Shown: positions 1-11,753 of the stretch, piece by piece | How positions within the stretch are numbered: the stretch's first letter is position 1 | How the letters are laid out: every line of letters begins with the position of its first letter | Source: Acephala macrosclerotiorum | Lineage: Eukaryota > Ascomycota > Leotiomycetes > Helotiales > Mollisiaceae | NCBI GenBank assembly: GCA_014904845.1 | Contig: MU119255.1 | Span: 1 to 64,000, forward strand | Length of the DNA stretch: 64,000 nucleotides | Direction of reading: 5' to 3' | Program-made: the position numbers and the translations under genes | The notes under the pieces: generated by a model | Database searches by the model: none | What the model was told of the DNA's origin: nothing | What the model saw: only the letters and a program-made list of their open reading frames with translations

Positions 1-84
1 TATTTTATTTATTTTATTTATTTTATTTATTTTATTTATTTTATTTATTTTATTTATTTTATTTATTTTATTTATTTTATTTAC
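1..84. repeat. 9-bp tandem repeat, unit TATTTTATT
   Basis: The first ~84 bases are about nine near-perfect head-to-tail copies of a 9-bp A/T unit. The array starts at the window edge, so its full length is unknown. It leads into an AT-only block with no gene. Confidence 0.9.
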
Positions 85-300
85 ATATTATATTAATTAA
101 ATTATTCGTTTTTATAAATTAATAAATTTAAAATTTAAATATTATACGAAATATTAAATATATAAAAAATATTTTTAAATTTATTAAATTAAATATAAAT
201 ACGTTATATAATATATAAAAAATTTAAAAATTAAATAAAAATTTTAATATTTTTATTAAAACGAAAATATTATTAATTTAATTTAATATTTAAAATTAAA
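85..300. repeat. AT-rich decayed DNA (RIP-like)
   Basis: Nearly pure A/T; almost every remaining G or C is inside a CpG dinucleotide. No open frame. Read as a repeat mutated beyond recognition by C-to-T change outside CpG (inference). Confidence 0.7.
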
Positions 301-840
301 ATGTTTCTCTCGTTTCGAAAGAAAAGGCCCGTCCGGCGACTCGCAAGCGAGCCAATAGCAGACGGGCTTTTTCTTTCTTTACTCGACGCACATTTTGCTC
401 CGCAGGCCTCGCAGGGGCGCTCCTGCGGAGGGCTACAAAGTCTTCGACTTTAGTAATTTACTCTTATTTCAAGTTTCAAGCTAATAGCTCTTAATTTGAG
501 CGTTTTATAAGCATTTGAAAGTAGAGTAGTAGTTCTAGATTCTGCCGGGCGGTGAAGCCGATAAGCTGATAAGCTCATTAGTGCCTTAGGCAAAACACTT
601 ACTACGGAGCCTCATATTACCAGAGGGACACCCCTTGGGACCCCCGTCTCTTATGTTGGGTTGCTACGGTCGGTTCAATCAGTTTAGATTACTTTACTTA
701 GCATATAATTCTAGGGGGAGACCCTTTAAGACCCCCCTTGAAAGCTGCGCAGCCGTAGAATGGATTTTTGGTGCTCCAGCATTTAAGTGCCTAAGGCAGA
801 AGCGCACTTGGGAGTTTTGCGGTCGGCATTTTGGCTGAGT
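301..840 (+). repeat. Hairpin-rich dispersed element, copy A
   Basis: A moderately GC-rich island inside AT-rich DNA. It matches, in opposite orientation, 47810-48400 (copy B) over several hundred bases. It holds several perfect or near-perfect palindromes: a 16-bp stem at 318-333/361-376 with a smaller stem in its loop, a 15-bp palindrome around the aagtcttcgactt core (about 438-452), a CTCCGCAGG/CCTGCGGAG stem near 400-430, and GCTGCGCAGC near 745. No coding capacity. GC-rich palindromic clusters in AT-rich DNA are typical of fungal mitochondrial intergenic DNA, so a nuclear mitochondrial insertion (NUMT) is one explanation; a non-autonomous mobile element is the other. Confidence 0.75.
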
Positions 841-1194
841 GCGACTATATTCTATTAATTTGCGCAACAACGGATTAATAGAATCATTTAAAACTTGGAA
901 TTTAGAGGTATTTAATTAAGTTTCAATTTATTTGCAAGTTTTATTTGATTTGTATTAGTAAACAACTTATAATTGTAGTCGCATATTAATTGAAGTTTTG
1001 GTGTTCTTCACCGGATCGGCTGCATATTACTCCGAAGTCATGTGATCGCGGAATTCTTAACAGACCAATCAAATCGCTCCATTTGGGCACCTCGGTTAAA
1101 TTTGAGTGAAATCGCTCATTGTAAGAAGTGTTGATGTCACGTGCATATAGAAAAGTTGACATTAGTCCTTAAGTCGAACAGGCAAATATAAAAT
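841..1194. other. Non-coding flank of copy A; relatively unmutated version of a repeat
   Basis: No gene seen. The stretch from about 848 contains an inverted repeat (attaat arms around a short loop). A heavily mutated version of it lies at about 1518-1575, differing mostly by C-to-T and G-to-A changes. Confidence 0.5.
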
Positions 1195-1265
1195 TTTTTA
1201 AAAAAATTAAAAATTATAAAATAAAAAATAATTTTATTTTTTATTTAATTTTATAATATTTATAA

Positions 1266-1336
<71 letters not shown>

Positions 1337-2010
1337 TCGTTTTTTATTTATTATTATAAATTTATAATATAATAATTATTTTATTAATTTATTTTAATTT
1401 AAACGTTTTATAAATATTTATAAAATTATATATTATTAAAAAAAAACTTTTTAAATTTTTTAATTTTATATTTTAATTATTTTATTTAATATATAATTTT
1501 AAAAAAATTTTAATATTTTATTAATTTACGTAATAACGAATTAATAAAATAATTTAAATTTTATATAATTTAAATTAATTAATAAATTATAATTATAAAT
1601 ATAATAAAATTAAAATTTTAATATTTTTTTAATATTACGTATTATAATATTTTTTAATAAATTAAATTATTATATTTAAATATTTTAATAAAATTTAAAT
1701 AAAATCGTTTATTATTAATAATTAATTTTTTTATTTAAAATTCGTTCGTTAAATAAATATTTAAATAAAATTAATAATTTTATTATATATTTTTTAAATT
1801 TATTTTATAATTTATCGTTTACATTATTTAAAATAATTTAAATAATTTTAATAATTTTTTCTTTTTAAATCGAAAATAATTATTTTTTATAAAAATTTTA
1901 ACCTTTTTTTATTTATAAACGTAATATAATTTTATAAAAATAAATATTATAAATTCGAATAATATTATTAAAATTAATATTTTAAAATAAAATAATACAA
2001 CGATTTTAAT
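1195..2010. repeat. AT-rich RIP-like block
   Basis: More than 90 percent A/T. Apart from a handful of bases, every C and G is in a CpG. It contains an (ATT)n microsatellite and a degraded copy of the sequence at 848-905. No gene. Confidence 0.8.
1270..1336 (+). repeat. (ATT)n microsatellite
   Basis: About 22 uninterrupted ATT/TTA units inside the AT-rich block. Confidence 0.95.
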
Positions 2011-2239
2011 AAATACTTTCCAAGCTTATAATTTGTCAATTTGAATAATATATTTAATAATTTTAATAAGCTAATTAATTAATTAAAGTAATAAAATCTA
2101 ACTAAGTACGAAGACATTATATCCATTACAGTGCTTATTCAGCACTAAAACCACTCGAAAGTCTAACAGGACAAACCCACTTTGACAGATCCACCATGAA
2201 ACTTTTCGTGAACCTTCCATTCAAGGGCTGGAATCGGCG

Positions 2240-2577
2240 AATCGTTACTTCTCTAGCCATTCTTCTTGAGTAGTCCGAGATGGCTAATCATACGAATTTC
2301 TGCACGCAATGCCTCAATATCTTCTCCCAGCCGAGTCTTCGAGACAAAATTGGCGCTAATCTCGAGCTACATACCCAGCTCATACACCATACAAAGTAGT
2401 CATTCGAGCTTGCTGCATCAAAAGGATGTCCACTATGCTCCATGTTCCTCGAAGAGGCGAAGAAGTCGGACTCGAGTTGGTCGAAGATAGATCCTGACGA
2501 GCCGCGAGAATCCATGCTGATGCGGAGAGCCTCATTCCCATGCTAGATCTCCAAGAGAAGATGGCTTCCCGGCACAT
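2240..2577 (-). pseudogene. Unidentified small coding remnant
   Basis: On the minus strand, short open stretches in two frames give a hydrophilic sequence (around DSRGSSGSIFDQLESDFF) and a C-terminal helical tail (around ALRAEIRMISHLGLLKKNG followed by a stop near 2245). A small intron or a frameshift would be needed to join them. I recognise no family. It lies directly upstream of and divergent from the HET gene; it could be chance coding. Confidence 0.2.
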
Positions 2578-4175
2578 ATGATAGATGTTAAAGAGAAAAA
2601 TCAGCTACATATCTTTGGTCCCTATCCTGAAGACATCGTTACATTGTTGATTGTTGCAGAGTCTGGTTCATATCCCGAACCGCTATTCTCTATTTCAGGA
2701 TTGGCCTTGTTTCAAGTAATCCCGCTGCTGAATGCGTTGGTAGAAGGCTCAGCGCTGAGAAAATTGAGGTCTGATCAAGTCTACGAGAGTGCGCGAGCTA
2801 TAATCAATGACTGCCGGCGCCATCATGGCATTTGTGGAGAGAGAACAACAACTGTCCTTCCGACTCGAGTTCTTGACTTAGAACCTGAGTCAGGAGTTGC
2901 AGTAAGGCTATACGAGCCCAGAGAGGGCGAATTGGGAGGATACATTGCACTCAGCTACTGCTGGGGGGAAGCACAACCGGAACAGACCACTAAGCAGACA
3001 CTCAGTGGCGAGCTTCAAGAAATTGACAAGGCAATTTTACCCCAGTCAATTCAAGACGCAATTTTCGTCACTCGGAAATTGGGGCATCGCTACCACTGGG
3101 TTGACTCCCTATATATCATCCAAGACAGCGACGAAGACAAGATCACAGAGATTCCAGTATGACGGACATCTACAACAAAGCAAGTCTCACCATCGCCGCT
3201 TCAATAGCCACAAAAGCATCATCTAGCTTTCTCGGCCCTCGATCGACACCCACAGAGAGCCTCAAGCTCCCATTTCCTTGCGCAGATGGCTCACTTGGCG
3301 AAGTCGAGGTACTCCCTACACCACCACGCTACGACAACACCTTAGAACCTTTGAATTTGCGAGGCTGGACGCTTCAAGAATGTATGTTGCCTCGACGACT
3401 TCTTATATTCAGAGAATTCGAAATTACATGGCAATGTCAATCAACTCAAGGACCTGTCGTAATCACAAAGAAACTCTGGTCATACAGCGACGACCTACCC
3501 CGCCTTCCTCTCGAAATTTACCAAATCGATCTTCCACAGCACTTGCGCGCTCCACCGCCGTCGAACTCGGTTATTAGTTAAGGTGTACAATGGAGAAGGA
3601 TTGCAGAGTACAGCCGACGTCAACTCTCTTTCCTGTCAAATCGATTCAACGCTATAGGAGGGATCGTGAGCCGGCTTCATGATGTCTAGAAGGATGAACA
3701 TTTAGCAGGGTTGTGGAAATCGACCATACTCTTTACTTCTCTATGGTGCCGAGTTGGTGATATCGTTGCATCGACCCAGGTCGATGCGGGATATCTGGCG
3801 CCAAGCTGGTCCTGGCTTGCGATCAACTCAACAGTCGGATTCCGGAACCTGGAATCTGTCGATGCGGGTTTTGTGCCCTGTGAAGTTGAGCTAGAGAACC
3901 GCAGCTTACCGTTTGGACGAACCACCAAAGGAGAACTGACTGTTCGTGGTGGTATGTCTCCGGCCACCGAGGCGCTGAAGTTCCAGGCATTTCCTTGGAA
4001 GTTCTATTTGGATGATGGCTCATTCGAGATGACAGGATCAGACAGACAGTGCTACGTTCTTGTTGATAGGGGCGGTGAGAAGCAGTCCGTCAGGGTTGAT
4101 TTTGATGCCTGTGAACGAGGGGAAATACGAGCGCACTGGGTGCTTTACCATTCCGCACTGTCCGTCGTGGCATAA
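2578..4175 (+). pseudogene. HET-domain (heterokaryon incompatibility) protein, disrupted
   Basis: HET-domain proteins trigger cell death when genetically different hyphae fuse, and some act downstream of NLR-type sensors. All three landmark HET motifs are present in order: YIALSYCWGEA (about 2938-2970), the long motif ending in WVDSLYIIQDS (about 3040-3130), and RGWTLQECMLPRRLLIF (about 3360-3410). The gene is broken. The reading frame shifts by one base near 3150-3160, just before the MTDIYNKASLTIAAS segment. In the downstream frame there are stops at 3579-3581 and 3687-3689; the second sits where Trp fits well (TGG to TAG). The usual Cys of the DSLCIIQD motif is Tyr here (G-to-A). The TAG and Tyr changes are RIP-type transitions. 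The frame then stays open to 4175. Start at 2578 is the first ATG of the frame; an upstream exon is possible. Confidence 0.8.
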
Positions 4176-4498
4176 GAAGAATCCGTTCCGTTATACTGCA
4201 AACGATGAATTGACGAATACTGGAAAGAAGAGATGAACGTGTTAAGTTGGAAGGGACAAGGTGGTAATCATTTGACCGACAGATTTTTCGGTGGTGAGTA
4301 CGGACAAGCCCTGCACAGGCCAAGAGATAGTGTTCAAAGCCTTTAAATTAGCGACGGCTACCCTGATTTATAGAACACCCAGCCCAAAAATCTGGCGAGC
4401 GCCTCCTGAAGCACACCCTAAAGAGCTATTTGCATCCACTTCTCCCCCAATCTAGGCAGTTAGAGTTTTTTGCTTCACCTCTACTTTATTGTCTCTTC
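4176..4498. other. Intergenic, nothing recognised
   Basis: Between the 3' ends of the HET pseudogene and the small coiled-coil gene. No RNA gene or repeat seen. Confidence 0.5.
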
Positions 4499-4894
4499 CT
4501 ACTTCTTTCCTTTTTTACAACCCTCTTCCCCAAGCCTCCTTTCCAAGCGCTCCAGACGTGTCAAGATAAACTCCAAAGTCTCATTCATCTCCTTCATCCG
4601 TCTCACTGCTTCGTTCATCCAATCCACGTTATCCTTGTCCACCTTCACAGCTGCGTCTACAGACTCATTATGCGCGCCTTCGAGCTCCCAAATCCGCTTC
4701 TCAAGCTCGTTCAGCCTCTTCTCATAACCAGAATCCGAGAGTCTTGGATAGATGATTGATTTCTTCATACTGGAATGGGCAGCATTCTGGGAATAGGTGG
4801 TGCTGGCCGCTACGACCGCCGCTGAGACGACGATTGAGATTGGTGAATATTTTGCTGCGACGCTGGATAGGCGGGTGAAGAATTGCGAGGCCAT
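4499..4894 (-). CDS. Small coiled-coil protein with one N-terminal hydrophobic segment (hypothetical)
   Basis: Intronless 131-residue ORF beginning with ATG at 4892-4894. Residues ~18-33 are hydrophobic and small (ISIVVSAAVVAAS), enough for one membrane span. The first 17 residues contain Arg and Lys but no acid, so a mitochondrial presequence or a membrane anchor are both possible. Residues ~55-125 have heptad-like Leu/Ile/Met spacing and high charge (for example YEKRLNELEKRIWELEGA), a likely coiled coil. The tail is basic (KKGKK). No known family is recognised. Continuous frame and coil-like composition argue for a real gene; no homology can be checked here. Confidence 0.5.
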   Translation of the reverse strand: MASQFFTRLSSVAAKYSPISIVVSAAVVAASTTYSQNAAHSSMKKSIIYPRLSDSGYEKRLNELEKRIWELEGAHNESVDAAVKVDKDNVDWMNEAVRRMKEMNETLEFILTRLERLERRLGEEGCKKGKK

Positions 4895-5277
4895 ATTTTG
4901 AGGATATTTCGATATTTTCCGTCTTGTTCTTGTCGCTGCTCAGGAGATGTATCGGGTCCAAGATGCCGGGGTTCGTGGCGGGGTGAAGAGTCAAATACTG
5001 AGCAATAGGACACGAAGAAGCGAAGAAATTTGAAGGTTAGGAGATGCATGAAAACCGTATACTCAGTCTGAATGACAATGAAGCCCTAGCTTTTCAAACC
5101 AATAATTTTGATCATAGTGGAGATTTTAAAGCAACAGTTCTTCTAATGCGTTACGGCCCGGCTAGCCCCGGTACCGGCTCGCTTCCCACAATTGAAAGGG
5201 GGGCTCGCTAAACTCACTGCCCTCGAAAACTTCACGAAGCCCACAGCCACCTGCCCCACCTACTTCTCTCCTTCTCC

Positions 5278-5460
5278 TCAAACCCCTTCTTCAAACCCTC
5301 CAAACTTTTTCGCGATATCGTTCATCTTCTTCCCCAACTCCCTCTGATCTTTTTCATTCTCTGCTTGGAGCGCCTAGAAGCGCGCTTCGATTTCTACTTT
5401 TGCTTTATCGAAGACGGGCATTCGCATAAATCTGTGTGCATGCAGTTGTGCTGCTGCCAT
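5278..5460 (-). pseudogene. Possible tiny coiled-coil ORF with internal TAG
   Basis: From ATG at 5458-5460 the frame reads 28 codons, a TAG at 5374-5376, then 31 more charged, helix-like codons (ALQAENEKDQRELGKKM...) to a TGA at 5278-5280. The acid/base pattern on both sides of the stop looks coding, suggesting a small gene interrupted by one stop. It may also be chance. Confidence 0.22.
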
Positions 5461-6029
5461 ACTGGGCAAAGTGATTGGAAAATCAGGAATTTGATTACTT
5501 GCTAGTTCGAGTTGCAAGTTTTAGTACTGAGTTTGGATGTTCCGATAAGCGAATGTGCAGGGTCTCATCAGACCTTTCAATCAGGAGGATATTTGGTGAA
5601 TTTTGGTCGGGGTCAAGAGTTTTTTGCGTATGCTGCACGCATGAGCACACGATCTGAATGAAGAGAGACTGCTGTGGTCAAGCCCAGAAGGTGGGAAACT
5701 CGGGCATTTTGTCTGGTTGGGTGGTCATGTGGCTATCCCATGGGGGGCTACCAGCTAGCTTGGCTCGGTTAGCCGAGTGAAAAGGGGTATCACTTGAAGG
5801 TGATCACCTTGCAAAAAAGTGTCTGCCTTCATGTCCACTAGGTTTTAGTTTGAGATACTGAATGAAGGGACATAGGCTGCAGGTGATTAATATTACAAAT
5901 CTACGAGCTACCTAGAAACCACCAACAAACAAGTCATCGTACAAGCCGCGCATCGCACTATCCTATCCTACAAACTCTCTCTCTTCCCTCCTCTCCATTC
6001 CCCTCCCCCTTCCATAGCCCCACCTCCAC
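5461..6029. other. Intergenic, nothing recognised
   Basis: Upstream of the small ORF and downstream of the MFS gene 3' end. The pyrimidine-rich tract 5970-6030 is probably the MFS 3' UTR read from the opposite strand. Confidence 0.4.
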
Positions 6030-8009
6030 CTACACACCCCAATGACACTCCAAACTGCTACTAGACCTCCCATCATCCACAATCTCCTCCAACTCCACAC
6101 TACTCTTCCTCACCTTCCACCCCTGCTCCTCATCCTTTCCTCCACCACCCACACCGCCCTTCCCCCTCCACCCTTGCTCAGTCACCAACCCCCTCTCCAA
6201 ACTCAACCCCTTCGTCCCCACCAAGCTAGCCACCATCGCCACAGCCGCCAACACACTCATAACAATAACCACCGTATGCAAAGCATCACAATACGCCTTC
6301 ACCAGCGCTTTCTTCACCTCCCCCTCTCCAAGACTCTTAACGTAGCCTACTAATGCAGATGCATCTCTTGACCACTCCTCCGCCTTCCCCAACGGTCCCA
6401 ACACACTACTCCCCTCAATCTTCCCCCTCAACGAATTCTGGAAGATATTCCCCGAAACAGCAACACCGATGCTTTGACCTAGGGTGCGGAAAAAAGTGAA
6501 CATCGCAGCCGCGAATGGGATATCGAAATCGGAGACAGGGGCTTGGACTGCGAACGAGATAGCGGGGTAGAGGATGCCGAAGCCGAGGCCGCCGGGGATT
6601 TGGATGGTGATTAGGGTGGAGAGGGGGGCGGTGGGGGTGAATGCTAGCATGAGGGTTGTTCCTAGGGCTGCGAGAGTCCAGCCTAGCCACTTTTCATGGT
6701 AGAAAATGTCAGTTCTGATTTCGCACTTTTGGGGGGCGGATTTCGGCTCAAAATAGCGATGAGGGAGGAAGGAGGAGAAGGGATAGGAGGGGGAAGAGAG
6801 GGGGACTAACAAGAGAAGGACGGTAACGACCAGTGACCGCGATGACGATACTGACGATTACAGAAGCAGGACCCATCATCAACGTAAAAGGAAACAACAC
6901 AACGCCACTCATAATCGGACTCAAATTCTTCGCAACCGCATAATACAACGGCATATAATACAACAAACTCCAGAGGATTACACCATGGATACTGGTGCAG
7001 ATGAAGTTTATTGTTCCGGTGGAGGTGGAGAAGATGGAGCTGCGGATTAGGGGGTGAGGGGAGTAGATGTGGGAGTATTCGAGGAAGGTGAGGAGGCCCA
7101 TGATACCGAGGAGGAGGGGGAGGAGGGTTTGGTGGGAGAGCCAGGGGTAGGAGATTCCGCCTAGGAGTTGTTAGTATTTGTATGTTGAAGTCTGTGTTGA
7201 GATGAGGGAGGATGGTGAAACATACCCCAAGAAAGAGGGATCAGGAGACTCGTCATGCTCCCAATAAACAGAATCGATCCAACCCAGTCAAACTCCTTCA
7301 TCCTTTCCATCACTTTTCCGGGACGGTGATGAAGACGTAAGATCAGAGGGATGCCGATCAACCCAATACCACAAAAAGGAAGATTCAACCAAAAGATCCA
7401 TCTCCAATTATGTTCCGCGAATGCTCCTCCAGCCAGTGGTCCAATAACAGCCCCCAAACACCAAGTAAGACCTATGTATCCCCACCATTTACCCCGCTCT
7501 TTCAAGCTAACAAGGTCAGAGACGATGACGTTGGTGAGGGCTGTGATCCCTCCCCCGCCAATTCCCTGAATCGAACGACCGATAAGCAAGGAAGTGAAAG
7601 AGTTAGCGAGGGAACAGAGGATCGAGCCGAGGGTGAAGATTAGGATATTGGTTATGAGGATAGATTTTCGGTCGATGAGGTGAGATAAAGAAATCCAGGT
7701 TGGGACGAAGACGGTGCTGGTTAGGAGGAAGGATGTTCCAGTCCAGAAGGCTTGGATTGCGGTGCCGTGGAGGACGGTTGCTATTGTCTGGTGTAGTTAG
7801 ATGGTGAGTGATGGAGGGAGGTTGGGAGAAGAAAGACTTACTGGGAGAGCGACGGAGAGGATTGTGGCGTCGATAGCGCAAACGAGGTTGATGATGCAGA
7901 GGAGAGCGAATGAGAGGCGGAAGCGGGCGTCGATGGGAGATGGCTTCGCAGTTGAGGGCTGAGGAGCCTTGTTTAAGGACTCGTTGCCGATATCTTTGGT
8001 AGCATCCAT
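6030..8009 (-). CDS. Major facilitator superfamily efflux transporter, DHA2 (14-helix) type
   Basis: Predicted proton-driven drug/metabolite exporter of the plasma membrane. Four exons join in phase to a 579-residue protein: 8009-7842, 7787-7226, 7160-6811, 6689-6030. Introns are 54, 65 and 121 nt, all GT-AG. ATG at 8007-8009 is chosen because the peptide after it is the usual hydrophilic cytosolic N-terminus leading into helix 1. Family marks: LLIGRSIQGIGGGGITALTN, GGAFAEHNWRWIFWLNLPF in the first half, and APVSDFDIPFAAAMFTFFRTLGQSIGVAVSGNIF in the second, which resemble fungal toxin and azole efflux pumps (HC-toxin pump group). Length matches the family (about 550-600). No lesions. It stands alone, so no substrate can be inferred from neighbours. 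Confidence 0.9.
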
Positions 8010-10520
8010 TGGGTTGTAAAGATTTGCTATGGCTTGTGTTAGATGGAACAAACAGGTAAAACTCGAACTTGACTGTTATATTTATCTGTTGCTCGATACA
8101 ATCATCTGAATCACAAGTGAGTTGTTGGTGACTCGACCGAACATGCTGGATGATTTGAGTGAATAACCACACTTCAAGAAGAGAAAGCTGATTGATATCC
8201 TAATTCCACACGTGTACTGGGTATGAACGCTTGCAAAACGAACCGCTCCGATGACGATTAGTACGATAATAACCCCCTATCAAAGCAGGTAAAAATGAAG
8301 CATCAACGAATTGCGCTCATGTTGAATCCAAAGTCCGAGCTGATCTTGGCCTTTCATCACTTCTTTCCTCTGCTGACGACTTCACTATCACCTGCGCCAG
8401 GATGCCCTTCAAACAGCAGGATACTGTCCGAATGACCGATGATGTAACCCAGAACCAACTTCTCATCTCGACTGTTGCTGTTTCTCCTCGAAATAGCCTT
8501 CATTAGTGTCGAGATGCTGAACTGATATGATGTCTGATTGCCACTAGCCTTCTAAATCAGATTTTGATTCCCCACATGGCGAACTTGAGCTTACTGGAGA
8601 GGATTCGAAATTTCTGTCGAGGGGGTCTGGCTTCTTGAAGATTCCTTGGAGGAAAACCATGCGTCGTCCATACTGTGATGATGCATAAGAGCTTGCGTGG
8701 TTGCAGAGAACATATTTTGATGCGAGGTACAGAGTGAAGCGAAAACGGATCTCGTGATTGAGGTTCGATGCTTGTCTCAACCTGCGAGAAGACTGAACAA
8801 GGAGATTTTATATGGATAATGATTTCGTCCTGAGTGGATCTACCATATGAAGATACAAATATCTTGCGATTCTTGTTATAGAAAGACGTGTACAATCAAT
8901 AGCTTAACTTCATTTGATTGGCCACTTGGCAAGTGCTGCGGATCTCGCGAGCGGAGCTGAAGACCAAATAAAGAGTACAGCCCCCCATTCAGACGATCGC
9001 GAGGCTCCACAGCAGACTTCAGCCCGCACAAATACCCGTTAGAACATAAAATGAACATAATAGACGGAGGTACATCGAGGGAAACCGACTAAGCTGCCTT
9101 AGTTGTGCGCTGAAGCCCTTTAGGACACCAGTAACTCTTTCTACTCAGAATCCTTTTCCGAGCTGCATCGCTGTAAGAGAGGCTTGCACTCGTCTCACTA
9201 TCTGTACATGAGTGTGGGAAGTGAGGCTGAGATTGTCGAGTTTCTCAATATGTAGAGGAAATATGATAGGTACTATTCATGAAGTGGCTGAGCTGAACAC
9301 GAGGCTACTGGTCAGCCTAGCTCTGGCAGAGCTGCTGAAGGGGTCGGATTTTGTGTTCGAGACCATGAGACTTGCGTGTCTAGAAATTGAAATGCATTCG
9401 AAGTGAATAGTGTGCCACGCATCAGGCGTTCGAAAACGCAATCTCATAAAGATGCTGACGACTGCAGTTGGAGCAAAATCACGGACAGTCATTGGCCAGA
9501 ATGGAAATTGAACCAAAGAGGGATAGAGAGTTGAGGAGGTCGAAGTAAACATGCTTTGAACGAAGAAAGGAGTTGCTACTTCATAGCTCCTTCTTATGTA
9601 TCAGAACAATCTTCTCTTGACGCGGATATGCATCCGGGTCAAGAGTCAACTAGGCTCTTGAATCTTGACACTTACCGTGCCGTGTACTCCAGTCGCCCTT
9701 GATTCATGAGGTCTTCTCAAAACCTCAAATTTGAGAGCTGAAGGCGCTGACCTATGCTGAGACAGTGATTCGGTGAATCGCAATATTCTTCTAGAAGAGG
9801 CGTCGGGGGGGAGAAGAGAAGAAGGAAATCCTCGAACCTCGCTAGTTCTTTAGCACAGTGGGGTAACACGTGATGACATCTTAGAAAAGAAATCGTGGTT
9901 TGTGTTGAGATGGCATTCTGGCACGTGATGGAGCTAAGGATAAAACTCTGTTTTCGAGCTTCTCTAGAAATCAATGAAATAATCACCTTTTTGCCTGCCA
10001 TCAAAAAATTGCTCTCAACAGTTTGAACTCTTGCAATCTTCACAAACGCTTCGCTCTAGTCTCAGATCTCATCACATGAAACCATTTCCTTTCCCCTTTT
10101 CGAAGTGATGCAGTGAGCGTTGAGGCTCCAATACTTCCCAGTATGATGGCTTCTGGTACTTCTGACGTCCATGTGGCAGCGCCACAACGCCCATCATCAC
10201 GACTTCAACGCCTCTCCAACTCTTCCCTCAAAATAGTCGCAGTGCTCCTACCATACCTTAGATACACCTCACATCAAGCCAAATCGTCACGGACAGTGCC
10301 AAAGACGTAGGTGGAGATAGACTCGAGGTCTGTGAATCTCCAGCAGAATGCCGTTCGAGTACTGGCGATCCAAGAAATGCAAGACTCTCAGAGACCTCAA
10401 CCTGCATGGCCAGGAACAACTTTAGTCCTGTATATGACAATACACTCTCGACCCAGCGAATTATAGTGCCTCAGGGGCATCCAGATACCATTCGGAATTA
10501 CTCTGCACGATGACCTGAGC
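8010..10520. other. Long region without a recognisable gene
   Basis: Only short ORFs without family marks, in several frames. Base composition is ordinary, not RIP-like. The first few hundred bases should hold the MFS promoter. I see no tRNA, repeat or conserved motif, and cannot exclude a small multi-exon gene. Confidence 0.4.
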
Positions 10521-10774
10521 TACGGAGGTACGGCGGTTAAGTATTTATATCGCGCTAGCAAGGGTCTGAACTTTGCTTTTTTTGCGTCACAATCACAACG
10601 CATTTTTAAAATATAAAAACTAAATAAGTGTATAGTGCTTTTCCCAAAGATCGTTTGACTATTTTAATAAAGTTTTTTTTTATTAAATATAGCGAAAGTT
10701 ATAATATATTAAAATTATATGTAGAATTCAAACCTTTATCTATTATATGAATATTTGACCGCTGTACCTCCGTA
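10521..10774. mobile_element. MITE with ~30-bp terminal inverted repeats and TA target duplication
   Basis: A 254-bp element. Left end 10521-10540 (TACGGAGGTACGGCGGTTAA) is matched by the inverted right end 10755-10774 with two mismatches; allowing one gap the match runs about 30 bp inward. The outer TA on both sides fits the TA duplication of Tc1/mariner-like transposition. The interior is AT-rich and non-coding, so it would depend on a transposase elsewhere. Confidence 0.85.
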
Positions 10775-11700
10775 TATCAATCCCACGATAAGGATGTCTG
10801 ACCCGGTCAAGCCACTCGCCAAGCGACTAATGGGAGCCAAGTTCGTGACTTGCATTGGGGTTCATGGCCCCACAAAGCTTGTCCTTCTTGCCAGCACCCT
10901 TGTCCATGTCTTGACGACCTCGACAAGCCACCGATAAGGCAAAACGATAGCATTGGCCCTTCCCAACCTCGCGAACCTAAACATTTATCCCTCGACTAAA
11001 CGATATCTGCGCAATGCTCTGGAAACAGCAGCGGCCTGTAGATAAGAATGCTGGGGCTGAGAGGAGCGTGGGAACTGCTCTCACGGTTGTGGCGGCCGCC
11101 TGCGTGATCGGCCTGTCTCCATACGCCCTCCTCGCCCGAAGTCATTTCGCCAACGAGTCGATGAGGAAGGCACACTGCCCAGACGCCACGGGCTCCCTCT
11201 CCGTGCTGTCGGAGCGGAGGAAGGCTGGCTGAGTGCTCGCCGTTGAGGATGTGAGAAGGGCGGGAGAAGCTTCGACAGCATAAAGAAGCAGCAATTGCAC
11301 GTCTGCGGCACATGTACAGTACGTTTCCCGCAAAAAGGAAGGACGTCCAGCTATGGAGAGGATGTCGAACCGACGTCATCCAAAAGTGGGTAATAGGTAA
11401 CATGAGGATGTCAGATCCACGTCGCCGAAGCCCGCGAAGGAATGTTTCGCGGGATCTATGGAATGCAGCCCGTAGTCACTAGGAGCTGTCAAAACCCAAA
11501 TCCCACCAACGCGGTATGAAGCTCATGCATCCTCGAACACGAGATGGAAGTTTGCGGGCGTGGGGATGAACTGAGGTGTCTAGCAGACTCCGCTAAGTGT
11601 GGCACACGAACGCGATGCCCTTGCATAGCCAATTGAGCTCCCCTTGTCGTGCCGCGGATGAACCCAGCCCTGACCCAAGTCCCGCATCTGCCTCCTGCTG
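10775..11700. other. Intergenic, nothing recognised
   Basis: Short ORFs on both strands, including a GC-richer stretch at 11000-11400, overlap one another and show no family mark. No gene called. Confidence 0.4.
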
Positions 11701-11753
11701 TTATTTTCACTCATTATTCAAGGGTGGTCCGATCCAATGGAGCCATAGGCCAA

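Noticed and set aside
635..838. 67-codon ORF in copy A
   Set aside because: Lies in the palindromic element and is not preserved as an open frame in copy B.
8557..8895. 112-codon ORF (minus)
   Set aside because: No recognisable motif, and other ORFs overlap it in other frames.
10996..11403. 135-codon ORF (minus) and overlapping ORFs in a GC-richer stretch
   Set aside because: Several frames are open at once because of GC content; no family mark and low-quality composition.
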